Assembly: GCA_016490735.1 (NCBI GenBank)
Contig: JAEMWC010000247.1
Location: 239,501-303,500 of the forward strand
Direction of reading: 5' to 3'
Length of the DNA: 64,000 nt
Origin: Pachyseris speciosa
Lineage: Eukaryota; Cnidaria; Anthozoa; Scleractinia; Pachyseridae
Positions 33,608 to 44,046 of the stretch are shown one piece after another. Numbering within the stretch: the first letter of the stretch is position 1; every line of letters begins with the position of its first letter. The notes beneath the pieces are model-generated. The model was not told the origin of the DNA, ran no database searches, and saw nothing but the letters and a program-made list of their open reading frames with translations. Position numbers and translations under genes: made by a program.

Positions 33608-35329
33608 TTAAGAATCATGATTAAAGATAGAGCTCTGAAAAGTATACGTATACCAGAAGAATAAGACTCCTTTTTAAAAACAATTAAATGGCCACAAGCT
33701 AGCACTCGAAAAAAGCAATCAAAAGATGTTTGATTTGGTTAACTAAGAAATCAATAGCAAATTAATATAATGATATACTGAATTCATAAACAAAAGCGGT
33801 TTTTAAAACATCGTTTATCATCGGGGGTGAGACAGACTTGTGAACTACGGAAGGGTTACCTTGTTGAGCTAAGACAAAGTCAAGGGTGCGACAGCTCAAG
33901 TAAATTACAGTATTTTTAGCTTATAACATGATTGCGAGTTTCACCTCGCAGTTTTATATTATTAAACTTAAAAGACCACTTTGATACTGAGGAAGTATGT
34001 GTCATTTGTGTATCAGAAACCTATCACGTTTTATACCTGTGATGGTATAAACCTTATGGGGCGCCGAGATTTTAAATCCTTTTCCGTCATTTTAAAGGCC
34101 CCAAATATAAAGAATTTCCCGGGGGAGCTTGCCCCTGTCTCCTAATCCTTATTATCGTCTTTAACGTTCCCTGTTGCTTATGTTGGCGTGCTGTAGACCT
34201 TTAGGGTTTTACCAAGACTATTTCTCCCAAATTCTTGATCATAGACGTGGATTTAAATTTAATTCAAACACGGAAAGATCAGTTGCAACAGTGGTGGTGC
34301 AAAAAACAGCGTTTGCTCTTGCTATATATTAAGTAATTTCTGAATCGAAATTAATCATATCCATCCCAAAAGAGATATTTTCCGATATTATTGCACCAAA
34401 ATAGAAAATCTTCTCCACATTCAACACTCACGTGAAATACGGAGACCAATTTATTTATTCCCTAACTTTTACTGATGCAGTTTTACTCAGTGAAACACCG
34501 TAAATTGAGTGAGTCGGTGAAAAATCAAGATAAGTTGCCAATGGCAATCAAGAAGCCATTTGGGACAGAGAATATCCCTCAGCCGTTTTAACGAATAGAG
34601 TAATACACTTGCAATTTTATCATCTAAACTATGGGCGCATTCTTTTAGAAATACTTGCATGGAATAGACGCTATTCTCGTTCTTTTGGGACCTATTCTGG
34701 TTTGGCAACACTGAACAGAATAGCGTTCCGTTCATTCTGTCACCGATACCAGAATGAATAGAGTTACGAGAAGCATCAGAATATTTTTTAACTCGGATAT
34801 AAAGAATATGCATTCCACTGCAAAGTTTTGGAGAGAAAATCGTGCGTGATGCAACAAGTTCATGATGTGGCACCGGAAGTCAGGTTCACACTCTCGATCC
34901 AGACCATTCTACGAGATGCTCCAACAGGTCACCTCCGCTAAGAGTATTAAGCTTTCAGAATATGCGTTCTTTTGGAAAATCTTATTTCGTGTATTCTCTT
35001 ATTAGTACCAAAAGAAAGCCGAGGGCCTTAAGTAGAATCATACAATAATAACTAGATGATACAACGACAATAGCAAGAAATTTGGGGATCGACGGTTGAA
35101 ACAGATATTAACGATTTGACTGTCGATGTAGCACTTTGAGCGCAAAAAGCGCACTGAAGCTATTCAAAGAAAAAACAAAAATCAATTTAAAAATACTCCA
35201 AACACAAATGAGGATAGAAAAACAATACGGCTCATGTCATCCACATCACAAAAAATATGTGATAAATGTGTATGCTTACTGCTGCATAAGCTAACTCATG
35301 AGAAAATCGAGGATTGAATCTCAGCATTG
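33608..35329. other. 3' flank of the CARD gene, unit B
   Basis: Homologous to 12,738-14,269. Non-coding, with the probable 3' UTR of the CARD gene next to 35,329. The minus-strand frame 34,487-34,873 is not conserved as coding in unit A. Confidence 0.6.
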
Positions 35330-35829
35330 TTACAGTTCGAGGGATTCACCCAATGCTTTAATTTCGAGAAGAACTCCGTAAAGCCAGATACCAGAAAGAT
35401 GAATCCCATTAGCAGCTCGAACGATCTTGAAGTAGCGGTACCCTGGCATTTTGCCATTAACACGCCACGTAGTTGTGAGACGGCAGCTATCAGTGTGATC
35501 TTTAATGTGCGTTTTACTAAGGCTGTGCCAATTGTGGCCATCAGTTGAACCTTCAAGTTGAAGCAAGGTAAGGGCGGGGTCTCCCTTTTGATTTGTCAGG
35601 GCATAGTGAGTGATGAACAAAAGATGATTTTCACCCAAATCAATCCACCACCATGAATTGGGTTTTTGTTCAGTACCACAGGCTGGGCCTTTCCTGTTGA
35701 GCAGTACATCAATTGCTTCTCCCGGCCCGTCAGTGGAACGCGTAGCCATGAGTTTTGGTGAGGTATTATTCGTCAAGTGATGGATGACATCAAACCTTGG
35801 TTTTCGATCGTCGAACGGTAGGAAAATGC
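35330..35829 (-). CDS. F5/8-type-C-like terminal exon
   Basis: Acceptor tttttatttag, then a Gly codon completed across the junction and IFLPFDDRKPRFDVIHHLTN. The domain ends LLEIKALGESLEL and TAA. It is open and has an intact AG, unlike the unit-A copy at 14,270-14,778. Confidence 0.8.
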
Positions 35830-38800
35830 CTAAATAAAAAGATAATATAATAACTCTATTGCTTACATTGACAATAATAACCAGTGATCATACACAAGCC
35901 AAGCTTTCATATATTGTACTGGAAAACAATGTTCATTGGCGTTTCGTATTACAGTGGAACCCCGATATCACGATATACCAGGGAAGCAGTAAAATGATAT
36001 CGTTATATCAAGGAAACGATATAACGATATGGCCATAAAATAACTGAAAACATCGTTATATCGGGGTAAACTTAACATGTAATATTTTAATGCATACTTT
36101 TTAAATGAAATTTGTAATGACTATCAAATGATTTACAATTGTAACCTTTCCAAGCGCGTAGCACGATATGGCCGTAAAATAACTGAAAACATCGTTATAT
36201 CGGGGTAAACTTAACATGTAATATTTTAATGCATACTTTTTAAATGAAATTTGTAATGACTATCAAATGATTTACAATTGTAACCTTTCCAAGCGCGTAG
36301 CACGATATGGCCGTAAAATAACTGAAAACATCGTTATATCGGGGTAAACTTAACATGTAATATTTTAATACATACTTTTTAAATGAAATTTGTAATGACT
36401 ATCAAATGATTCACAATTGTAACATTTCAAGCACGCAGTAATGTCCATAAACAGTTAGCAAAGCAGTAGACGTTTTCTTCAAAGTTTACGCAGCAAATTC
36501 TGTCTGGGTGTAAATCGTACAAGTGCAACAAAACTAAACTTAAACATTTGAAGTTGCGACCGCTATCGTTTTTACTTATCCAATTCACGAACCAGACACT
36601 TGTTCATTCCTGAAAGGACTCCTTCAGTTTGGTTTGCCTCATTTGTTTAACTTGCAGACTTGAAAACGCGTCCTCCATCGCCGAAAGAGATAAAGAAATT
36701 CTCTCTTTCGTTCGCCTGAATCTTCCAACGTAATTACAGAATCCTTTATTTTGCATAGGAATCAGAGGTGTAGGTTGTCGCTGATTCGTCATTATCATCA
36801 TCATCATCATCATCATCAATCCAGCAGGCATCCCAACAATTTTTTCTGGAACTCTGCCTCTAGCTTCTGACTTCCATAGTCATTACACTAGATTTGTCTC
36901 TAACCTTAATTTCCGTAGGCCACTTATACATAATAATTATGGAGCCTCTACTTTTACTTTCATTGCATCGAAAATTTGGGAGACTATTCCACTGCATCTA
37001 AAAAAACTATATTATTACCCCTTTTCCAAACTAAACAAGCTATATCTGCTAAATTCGCAATTTGTTTCCTAGCATTGATTGATTTAGTTTACTTTAGTTT
37101 CTTTGTTCTATTGTTTCATTTGATTCATGTATCCACCTATACTTGTTTACTTTAGCACCTTTACTCTGGGTAAAATTATTTTCATTACGCTTATTGTCTA
37201 TGCCAGTTAGTTTAACGTGGCTGTGACCAACCCGGAAGCATCTGCTACTTTGGTCACTGCGCACATCTTAATTTCGTTAATTTCTTATCTTTATTCTGAT
37301 TTTGTTTTATAACGTACTTCTACTAATGCAATGTAAATTCTATGTAAACAGTGCAAAATAAAAACATCTCTCATCTCATCTCATCATCATCATCATCATC
37401 ATCATCAATGTTTTGCTTAAATTGTGACTGTATACTGACAATATCGTTATCTCGGGAAAGATTTTACTTTCGACCATATAGATTCTCATCAGTATATCGG
37501 GAATATCGTTATTTAGAAGTCGCGTCGTTATATCGGGATTCTGTTCCATACATCTTCCTTCCTACTTTTGTATTGTCACGCAAAAACTAATGATTTGGTG
37601 TGCTCATCATTTAGCTTCTGTGGTGGATACTAAAACAATTATTCACCTCAGTGTCTGTAAAAGTGGTGGATATTCACCACTATTCACCTCCACGTCGGTG
37701 AATAATTATTAATTATACCGGGAATATCGTTATATCGAGGATCGTTATATCGGGGTTCCACTATAATTAGCTGGTGAATTTAAAATATTGATATGAAAGA
37801 GAACACCTGCTATAACAGCTGAGTACCAACAGGTGCTATGAGTCACCGTGGAAGCTAAGCGAACCAGTCTCTGTCGCTAACAGTATATCTCAATTTTTAT
37901 ACATATCAGAAGTAAACTGCTCTTTGATAGGGTTAAAGACACCAGGCGATGATTTACAAATGTAATCACTAGGATCAATATATTAGAGGGGTTGCAGCTT
38001 GATAGAGAAAGAGAGGAATGGTGTGATGTCAGTTGGTGACATTATCCACAATATAAAAGATGGGCAATCGGATGCATGGGCAATCATGAATATGAGATTG
38101 GAAACAGGGTCGTCCAGTTATAGTCTTGAGAGCTTTCATCAGATAAAGGAAAAGACATCGTATTCAGGAAAACTGAGCTATGGTTAATGCATTTGAGACA
38201 ACTGTGTCATTTGTGGCTTTCGAAGGGTCTAGGGTCGTGGGTTTCCTTCTTTTCCAGTCACGCCTTTGTACTCTGAACCTGCAACTGCCGTATATTTGAC
38301 TCACGGCGCTGTCGTTCACAGTTTTCATTTACTGCTTCTTAGCGATTTCCGGTGAATTTAAACTCCTACAAAAGTCGCACTAGCCAATCAACAAGACCAA
38401 GAGACTAAATGAGGTATTCTCGACGAAAGAAGCACAAGTTTAACAGAATGTTTTTCATAGGTAATATTATGTGAAACAATATTATTAAAAATGAAGACTG
38501 ATAAGGATCTCGGGAAAACAACGTAATCTAAAGTGCGAATGCGGCCAGTGCTTCACTCCGTAGATAAAGTGGATACTGAATGGATGTAGCAGTTCAGCGA
38601 AAACTGGTAACCGTAATGTAAGCCTGGTATCTCTCAAAGAAATCTATTTACTGCACTTTAAGAAAGCATGATGAAAAGCCAATGTTTGTTTTTTTCCGAC
38701 GTGAGAACGGCGATTCTTTGCTTTTGTTTTAATGAAAGCTTAAATGAAATGATCCAAAGCGCACCATGGGATCGTTTCTCTGCTAAAAAGGAAAAAGGTT

Positions 38801-41800
38801 ATCATTAATTCCATTACTCGTAATACATTCAGCGAAATTACTCCATTTAACTCTCTCTTAATTGTACGGAGCCTTTATATGTGGTCCTCAGAGACCACGG
38901 CTTTGAAAACCTGCAACGTTTCCAAATTCCGGACTATGGTTGAAATGAACCATTGTTATTGCCAAATGCTCAGTTGTTGAGACTACCACCGCGTAAACTG
39001 ACAAATAACCCCACGGACAACACCAAAACATACGCAACTTTGTCCTGGAGGTTTTTTATAAAGTCCTCTTGAAGCTACATGAGAAGCAAACTTCGACTCC
39101 ACTTCTTGCCATATGTTCTAAATTTTCCTGCTCACATATCTTTAGTGCGACATGGATAAAGCTATTTGATTTCAGTTGCTATCACTGGCCTGCACAAAGA
39201 AATGAATGTGAATGATATATGAAATAAATCATACATGAACTGCGGAAATGAAAGCAAATGAAGATTGATCCTCGCAGTTGTAATCGCAATTTATGCAATT
39301 GCGAAAAGAAACCTGAAAAAAATTGCGATTACAACGCGTTAACTGCGAGGATCATTCTTCATTTGATTTCATATCCGCAGTGAATGTATGATTTATTTCA
39401 TATATCATTCACATTCATTTCTTTCACAGGAACATATGAACCCATAATTGACCCGTTCCCAACGTCAGTGGCTTCACAGCTCAGTTGGTTAGAGCATCAC
39501 ACCGGTATCGCCAGGTCCCGTTGAGGTCATGAATTTTTTTCAGGCTTCTTTTCGCAATTGCATAAATTTCGATTAGAACTGCGAGGATCATTTTTCATTT
39601 GGTTGCCCTATTGTTTAACACAAAGGATTTTCTGCTTCATTTGCTTTCCTGACAATAGCTGCGACCATTATAGGCCATAAAATCCAAAATGGCCGCGCCC
39701 GGGAAATTTGAAAGCGAAAATAGACGAAAATGAAAAAATTTTTGTACACTTAAATATTATATCACGTTTCAAAACAAAATTTGGAAGCTAGCAATTATTT
39801 TTAACAATCTAGCGTGACTTTGCTCTAAGAGTGGACGTTCCCTTTAACAGTGCTGGGGGGAATGTTTTTGTTTTCACGTTGGCAATACTTCGGAATTGTT
39901 TTTACTTAATTTTGTTGAATATACTACAAATTTCGGATTAATAGGTACTCGTCATTTTGAATGTATTCAAAATGTAGTCTTCTAATCGAGAACTTTCAAG
40001 ATCACTTCTACGTTAACATTAAGGTACTGCTGTTTCCTATACAAATTGGTGCTTACCATTCAAAAAGATCCTGCTTTTACGGATTTCGTCTTCCAAAGTT
40101 TTGCTCCTGGCTTGCCATTTTCTCAGACTTTCTTGGAGTTCTATTACTCTTCCAGAATAACTATCTGATTGTTGTTGAAGCTGATCAAACCTCTCCTGAA
40201 CTTCACTTAATCTCTCGTCACCCTCTTTAATTGCATTCTCCTTTGCCTTTAATCTTCTTACGAGATTCACTTTCTCCCTCTGTAGCATATTTTTCTGTTG
40301 AACAAGTTCTCTTTCTCTTTCCAAGCTCTTAAGAAGGCTCTTGCGTTCTTGGTTTGTGTTGGGTTTTTTCTTTAGCGCGCTTTGACTCTTGCCCTCTAAA
40401 TCAGCAGAAGTGTTTTCAAAATAATTTTCGATCAACTCTTTTGCTTTTTCAAAAAGTTGCATTTCCTGCATTCTGTAGTGTGCAAGCTGCCTAAATATGG
40501 TTTTTACTTTCTCCTCCTCTGTACACGTGCTTTCCTCTGTAGTTACCTCCAAACCTCGGACAGTTGGTGACTGCTGTAGCTCGTTGTTGTTGAAGTCTGT
40601 TAGTTCTGCCTGACCTGTTGCTGTCCCCTTTTCGTTAACAACTTCAATCAGCCGCTTTTTGTAGGCGTTAGTTAATTCTTCTTCTTTATCTTGAAGTTTT
40701 TTTCTTAGTTCGTCACGATCCTTCTCGATTTCCTCTTTTTTCTTCCTTTCGTCATCTAAGACAGCTTTTAGTTCTGTGGTAAAAGAAAGGATGCGAATGT
40801 GGCAAACGTTTTTCTTCGAATATTAATCACAGTCTTCTGTTAAAAACTAAAAATTCCTCGAAGCAGTTTAAAACAAATGGCCGTGGCACCTTGTAAAAAA
40901 TACTTGGGCGTCACCTTTATGCTTAAGCATTGGAAATAACATTGTGATCTTTCATTAGTGGACAGAGAAACCTGTGTGCGTTCTGGTTTACCTTCAAGCA
41001 AAATAATTCACTTATTAGTTTGCCAAATTTAACCTTGTTACATTCCCTTGAGTGAACGATCTCTGACAAATAAGATTCAACCAGATTGTTGAAGTTTAAA
41101 GGAAGGTTTCCGGCCTATTTCACTAACTTTCATGTTGCCTAAACCAATGATTATGACAGATTGTTCAGTGGGGTTGAAAAATTATGAAGAGTTTAAAATT
41201 AAAAGCTCCTCAGTGATGGTCGCAAACGCAAATGCCATAAAGCATATAATTAAGTCACATCTGCATCGTTAAAATGAGTTTTTACTTCTTTTGTAAAAAG
41301 TTTTCCTTCACTTAAAACGTGATCCGAGAGGCAAGAAAGGGATTAAAAACAGATAAACGTTTTTTTTTTTAATTACTAAAACATTTTAATTAGTTACATA
41401 CTAACTGAAATCCCTATATAACTTACATAATATTTACATGATACTTACATCACGTCATATTACAACTTACATCATATAACATCATATTACAACTTAGATC
41501 ACGATACTAGCACACCATACCTAAATACCACATGTTACTTACTTACATTACTCACAGGAGGCTTACATACGATAGCAAAAGTAAATAAATTAAATAAATA
41601 AATAAATAATAATTTTTTTTTGCCACATGATACAGTTCTTCAACTTAATTGATTTCACTCTTTATGTTCAAAGTGTTGTGTTTTCTTTAATAGGTACAGG
41701 TTGCCGACTAACCTTCTATTGTCTTCGTTTTGCCAACAAGGTCTTCCAGAAGCTTTTTGAGATCATTCTTTAATAGTTCATTGCTCTCATCTAGTTGCTT

Positions 41801-43211
41801 TCTTAGCTCGTCGTTTTTATCCGCAACCTTTTTTAATTCTTTCTCCAGATATCTTATTTTCCCTTGCAGCCCCGCGCTTCTTTGTCGCTCTATGTCGATT
41901 TCTGCGATTGAAGGAAGAATGTAATTGTATAAAGGTGGGCCCACACGAGGGGATTTGTTGCAGGAACATGTTGCTGCAAAACGTAGCAGGGACACGTTTA
42001 TAAACTGTGCACATTAGGGGTTATCTAGCTGGGACGTGTAGCAGGGACATGAATCAGGAGAAGGACGACGACTAGCACACGCACACGAAAAAGTAGCTGG
42101 AACATATCCCTGGTAGATGTTGCAGGGACACATCCCCTTGTGTGTGTTGACACTTTTTCTCTCGTGCAACATAAATTTTCGCAAAATTTGTCCCCGCAAC
42201 ATGTCCCATGAAGTTCAACAAGTTGAACTCCGTGCGACATGTTGCAGGGACACATTTTGCACAAAATTCATGTTGCACAAGTGAAAAAGGTGTCAACGCA
42301 CACTAGGGGATGTGTCCCTGCAACATGTCCCTGAAACATACCCCGGGAACTTTATCACAAGTGTGCAAACTCTGCGATTTGGTCCCTGCTACATGTCCCT
42401 GCTACACATCCCTGCAACATGTCCCTCAGTGTGTACTTAACACGATTTTGTCCCTGCTACATGTTGCAGCAACATGTTCCTGCAACATGTCCCCTCGTGT
42501 GGGCCCACCTTAAGACGCTTTTATGCAGCAAGATGACGAAAGCGTGCTGTTTCAAAGAATGTCAGCAAATGGGTGTTTCTTATCCTACACATGAAAGCAG
42601 CACTTGACAAAACGTCTAATCTCTCCTAGTTCAAAAGCTTAAACTTTAAGTACTGCTGTTCAGAGTACAATATCAGGTTAATGAAATTGAAAGTATTGCG
42701 TACGAATTTGTACAAATAATTTCGTGAACGCCCCTTTTGAGTTGTAAGGGGGGAGATGGCTAAAATTTCAGACTAAATAGCAACTCAAACGCCGCTATCA
42801 GTGCCGTTGATAAGAAAAGCAAAAATTTTAAAAACCGTGAAAGAGAAATTAGAAAACGCGACTATCAGAATTCTTAATTTATATCTTGCCAACATCATGC
42901 AATAACTTACCTGCATCATCAAGAACCGAAATAAGATGTGGCGAAACTCCTTCAAGTGCTTTCTTAAAAACGTGAAAGGCTTTGTCGCCTCTTGTTGGTA
43001 ATATATCTAAAAGCATTTCAGATTGCTTTCTTCGAGTTTTCATGGACTTAATTTTCTCTTCCTCTCCTGGAGTAAATACGAGTGGCATCTTAACTAAAAC
43101 TTCTTCCGCGTTCATGTCTTTTAAAAGCTCCTCCTTGGCAATCTTTAAGATTTTCCTACGGCTTTCTTCCATTGGTTCGTCTGGTGCTGGATTGGCTCTT
43201 TCAGTTGCCAT
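35330..43211 (-). CDS. CARD / coiled-coil / F5-8C-like protein, four coding exons
   Basis: Minus strand exons 43,211-42,911, 41,901-41,713, 40,773-40,057 and 35,829-35,330 join in one frame (568 codons plus TAA); every junction is phase 1 with GT-AG borders. Residues 1-100 form a CARD (EELLKDMNAEEVLVKM, FTPGEEEKIKSM, TRGDKAFHVFKKALEG). Residues about 101-400 are a charged coiled coil. The last 165 residues form an F5/8-type-C-like jelly roll like that in HECTD1-type proteins (SWWWIDLGENH, GSTDGHNWHSL, YRYFKIV, LSGIWLYG). A cytoplasmic adaptor in innate-immune or death signalling is plausible because CARDs assemble with other CARDs. The start MATERA is the first Met, but a tttttcttttag acceptor lies 33 bases upstream, so a 5' exon exists. 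Partners are unknown. Confidence 0.75.
36015..36450. repeat. ~139-bp tandem repeat, about three copies
   Basis: The motif ACGATATGGCC recurs at about 36,023, 36,163 and 36,302, each followed by the same TAACATGTAATATTTTAAT block. Unit A has a single copy (14,990-15,120), so the expansion occurred after duplication. Confidence 0.8.
36794..37407 (+). mobile_element. 5'-truncated LINE flanked by CAT/ATC repeats
   Basis: From about 36,827 to 37,072 the plus strand encodes FHSHYTRFVSNLNFRRP, NYGASTFTFIASKIWETIP and LNKLYLLNSQFVS then a stop, the C-terminal tail found on many cnidarian LINE ORF2 proteins. A 300-bp 3' UTR ends in a TCATC/ATC repeat tail (37,367-37,407). The 5' side also abuts a CAT run (36,794-36,818), perhaps a target in a microsatellite. 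Confidence 0.65.
39196..39427. repeat. ~100-bp-arm fold-back repeat
   Basis: 39,196-39,292 and 39,321-39,427 are near-perfect inverted copies (AAATGAATGTGAATGATATA and its inverse), separated by a short loop containing TTTATGCAATTGCG. The inner loop sequence recurs near 39,553 next to the SINE. Confidence 0.8.
39468..39580 (+). mobile_element. tRNA-derived SINE remnant
   Basis: GGCTTCACAGCTCAGTTGG then TTAGAGCATCACACCGGTAT is tRNA-like (A box and anticodon arm), but the T-arm/B box region is deleted. The body CAGGCTTCTTTTCGCAATTG follows. Confidence 0.6.
40057..40773 (-). CDS. Coiled-coil exon 3
   Basis: A 717-bp exon, open throughout, encodes a long highly charged helix: KKKEEIEKDRDELRKKLQDK, RELVQQKNMLQREKVNLVRR and QERFDQLQQQSDSYSGR. 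There is a hinge near LTDFNNNELQQSPTVRG. Acceptor ttttaccacag, donor gtaagc. A fragment of this exon survives at 15,420-15,606 in unit A. Confidence 0.75.
40774..41712 (-). other. CARD-gene intron 2
   Basis: AT-rich. 41,395-41,535 contains irregular TTACATCATA-type repeats and 41,582-41,620 an AATA/T run. Nothing coding is seen. Confidence 0.6.
41713..41901 (-). CDS. Coiled-coil exon 2
   Basis: Encodes EIDIERQRSAGLQGKIRYLE and continues KKVADKNDELRKQLDE, with clear heptads. Acceptor tcaatcgcag, donor gttagt. Phase 1-1. Confidence 0.7.
41933..42510. mobile_element. Harbinger-type MITE in CARD-gene intron 1
   Basis: Ends AGGTGGGCCCACACGAGGGG and its exact inverse, flanked by TAA on both sides; a TWA target duplication is typical of PIF/Harbinger. 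The interior is made of many direct and inverted copies of CAGGGACATGTTGCAG-like words. No transposase is present. Confidence 0.65.
42911..43211 (-). CDS. CARD exon
   Basis: Encodes MATERANPAPDEPMEESRR and then a six-helix death-fold pattern ending VSPHLISVLDDA. The spacing of hydrophobics and the RGDKAF-x-VF-x-KAL motif are typical of CARDs. Donor gtaagt. The sequence upstream is open back to an AG acceptor at about 43,245, so translation might begin in an earlier exon. Confidence 0.7.
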
Positions 43212-43357
43212 TTGGTAAGATGGTATTTCCTCAGATGACCACGGCTAAAAGAAAAACGTGTAATTAATAAAGCTCGTGATACGAAATTGGATTTCTTCCG
43301 TCAAGTAGCTTATGTCTTTCGGTTAGAAACATTTTGAAATTGGAAAAAGTTTCTTTA

Positions 43358-44046
43358 GGGTGGCTCAGAATGGTTTCGTTACTTTTAAACACCAACTCTT
43401 TGATGGATCGATACTCTCACGATTTTTTGTTTGTTTCCTTGAACATGGTATCAGAAAACATTTCATGCCCAATTATTTCTCAACAAGTTGTGATCAATTT
43501 TTTTGACACATAAGTTTACCATAGCAGTAGAGCCTCTAAGAAACCCTTAATTTTGGCTTTATGTGCCTGTAACTAAAAAACGAGTTAGATGACCCCCGTT
43601 ATTTTTATTTAAATTGCAATCAGGATATGAAGATTCATCTTTCTGCAAAGTTTTAAAAACTGATCTGTACAAGGGGTTCAAAACCACTTTAAATTATCGG
43701 AAAATTAAGATGGCTATGAACCTTATGTAGCAATTTTTTTTAACTTTGAAGGAAGATGAATCTTAATATGCTGATTGCAGTTCAATAATAAAAAACAGGA
43801 GCCATTCGACTCCTTTTTGAGTTACAGGCACATGAAGCCAAAATTAAGGGTGTTTCTAAGAGGCTGTGCTGTTGCTACGGTAACTTTATATGGTAAAACA
43901 GTAATCAACAGTAATCATAACTTGGTGAGAAATAAGTGGGAGATTTTTCATACCATGTTCAAGGAAACAAACGAAAAATTTGTGGGAGTATTGATCCATC
44001 AAAGAGTTGGTGTTAAAAAAAAGTAACGAACCAATTTTGAGCCACC
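43358..44046. mobile_element. Fold-back MITE upstream of the CARD exon
   Basis: The two halves are inverted copies around about 43,700. Ends are GGTGGCTCAGAATGG and its diverged inverse, flanked by TTA. The short frame at 43,775-44,026 falls within the palindrome and is not a gene. Confidence 0.65.

Larger units (their letters stand above)
16126..36750. repeat. Segmental duplication unit B (homologous to ~649-15,420)
   Basis: 16,126-26,174 matches 649-12,741, and 33,608-36,750 matches 12,738-15,420, in the same order and orientation, with near identity over exons and most introns. Differences are discrete: a 1.8-kb insertion (16,323-18,154), a retro-insertion (23,888-24,161), exon replacement (24,395-24,825), loss or absence of 3.8 kb (near 25,100) and the 7.4-kb block (26,175-33,607). 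Confidence 0.85.
35952..37763. mobile_element. Pogo/Tigger-like element with nested LINE, in CARD-gene intron
   Basis: Left end TA then CAGTGGAACCCCGATATC; right end TATCGGGGTTCCACTA then TA. CAGTGGAACC-CGATATAACG termini with TA flanks are typical of pogo/Tigger-type elements. No transposase is left. Inside are a 139-bp tandem triplication and a truncated LINE. The left end is also in unit A, so insertion predates the duplication. Confidence 0.6.
37764..40056 (-). other. CARD-gene intron 3, remaining part
   Basis: Holds a long hairpin (39,196-39,427) and a tRNA-SINE remnant (39,468-39,580). The rest is unassigned; the frame 37,999-38,187 has no recognisable domain. Confidence 0.55.

Noticed and set aside
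43775..44026. Small protein upstream of the CARD gene
   Set aside because: It lies inside one arm of a fold-back MITE.
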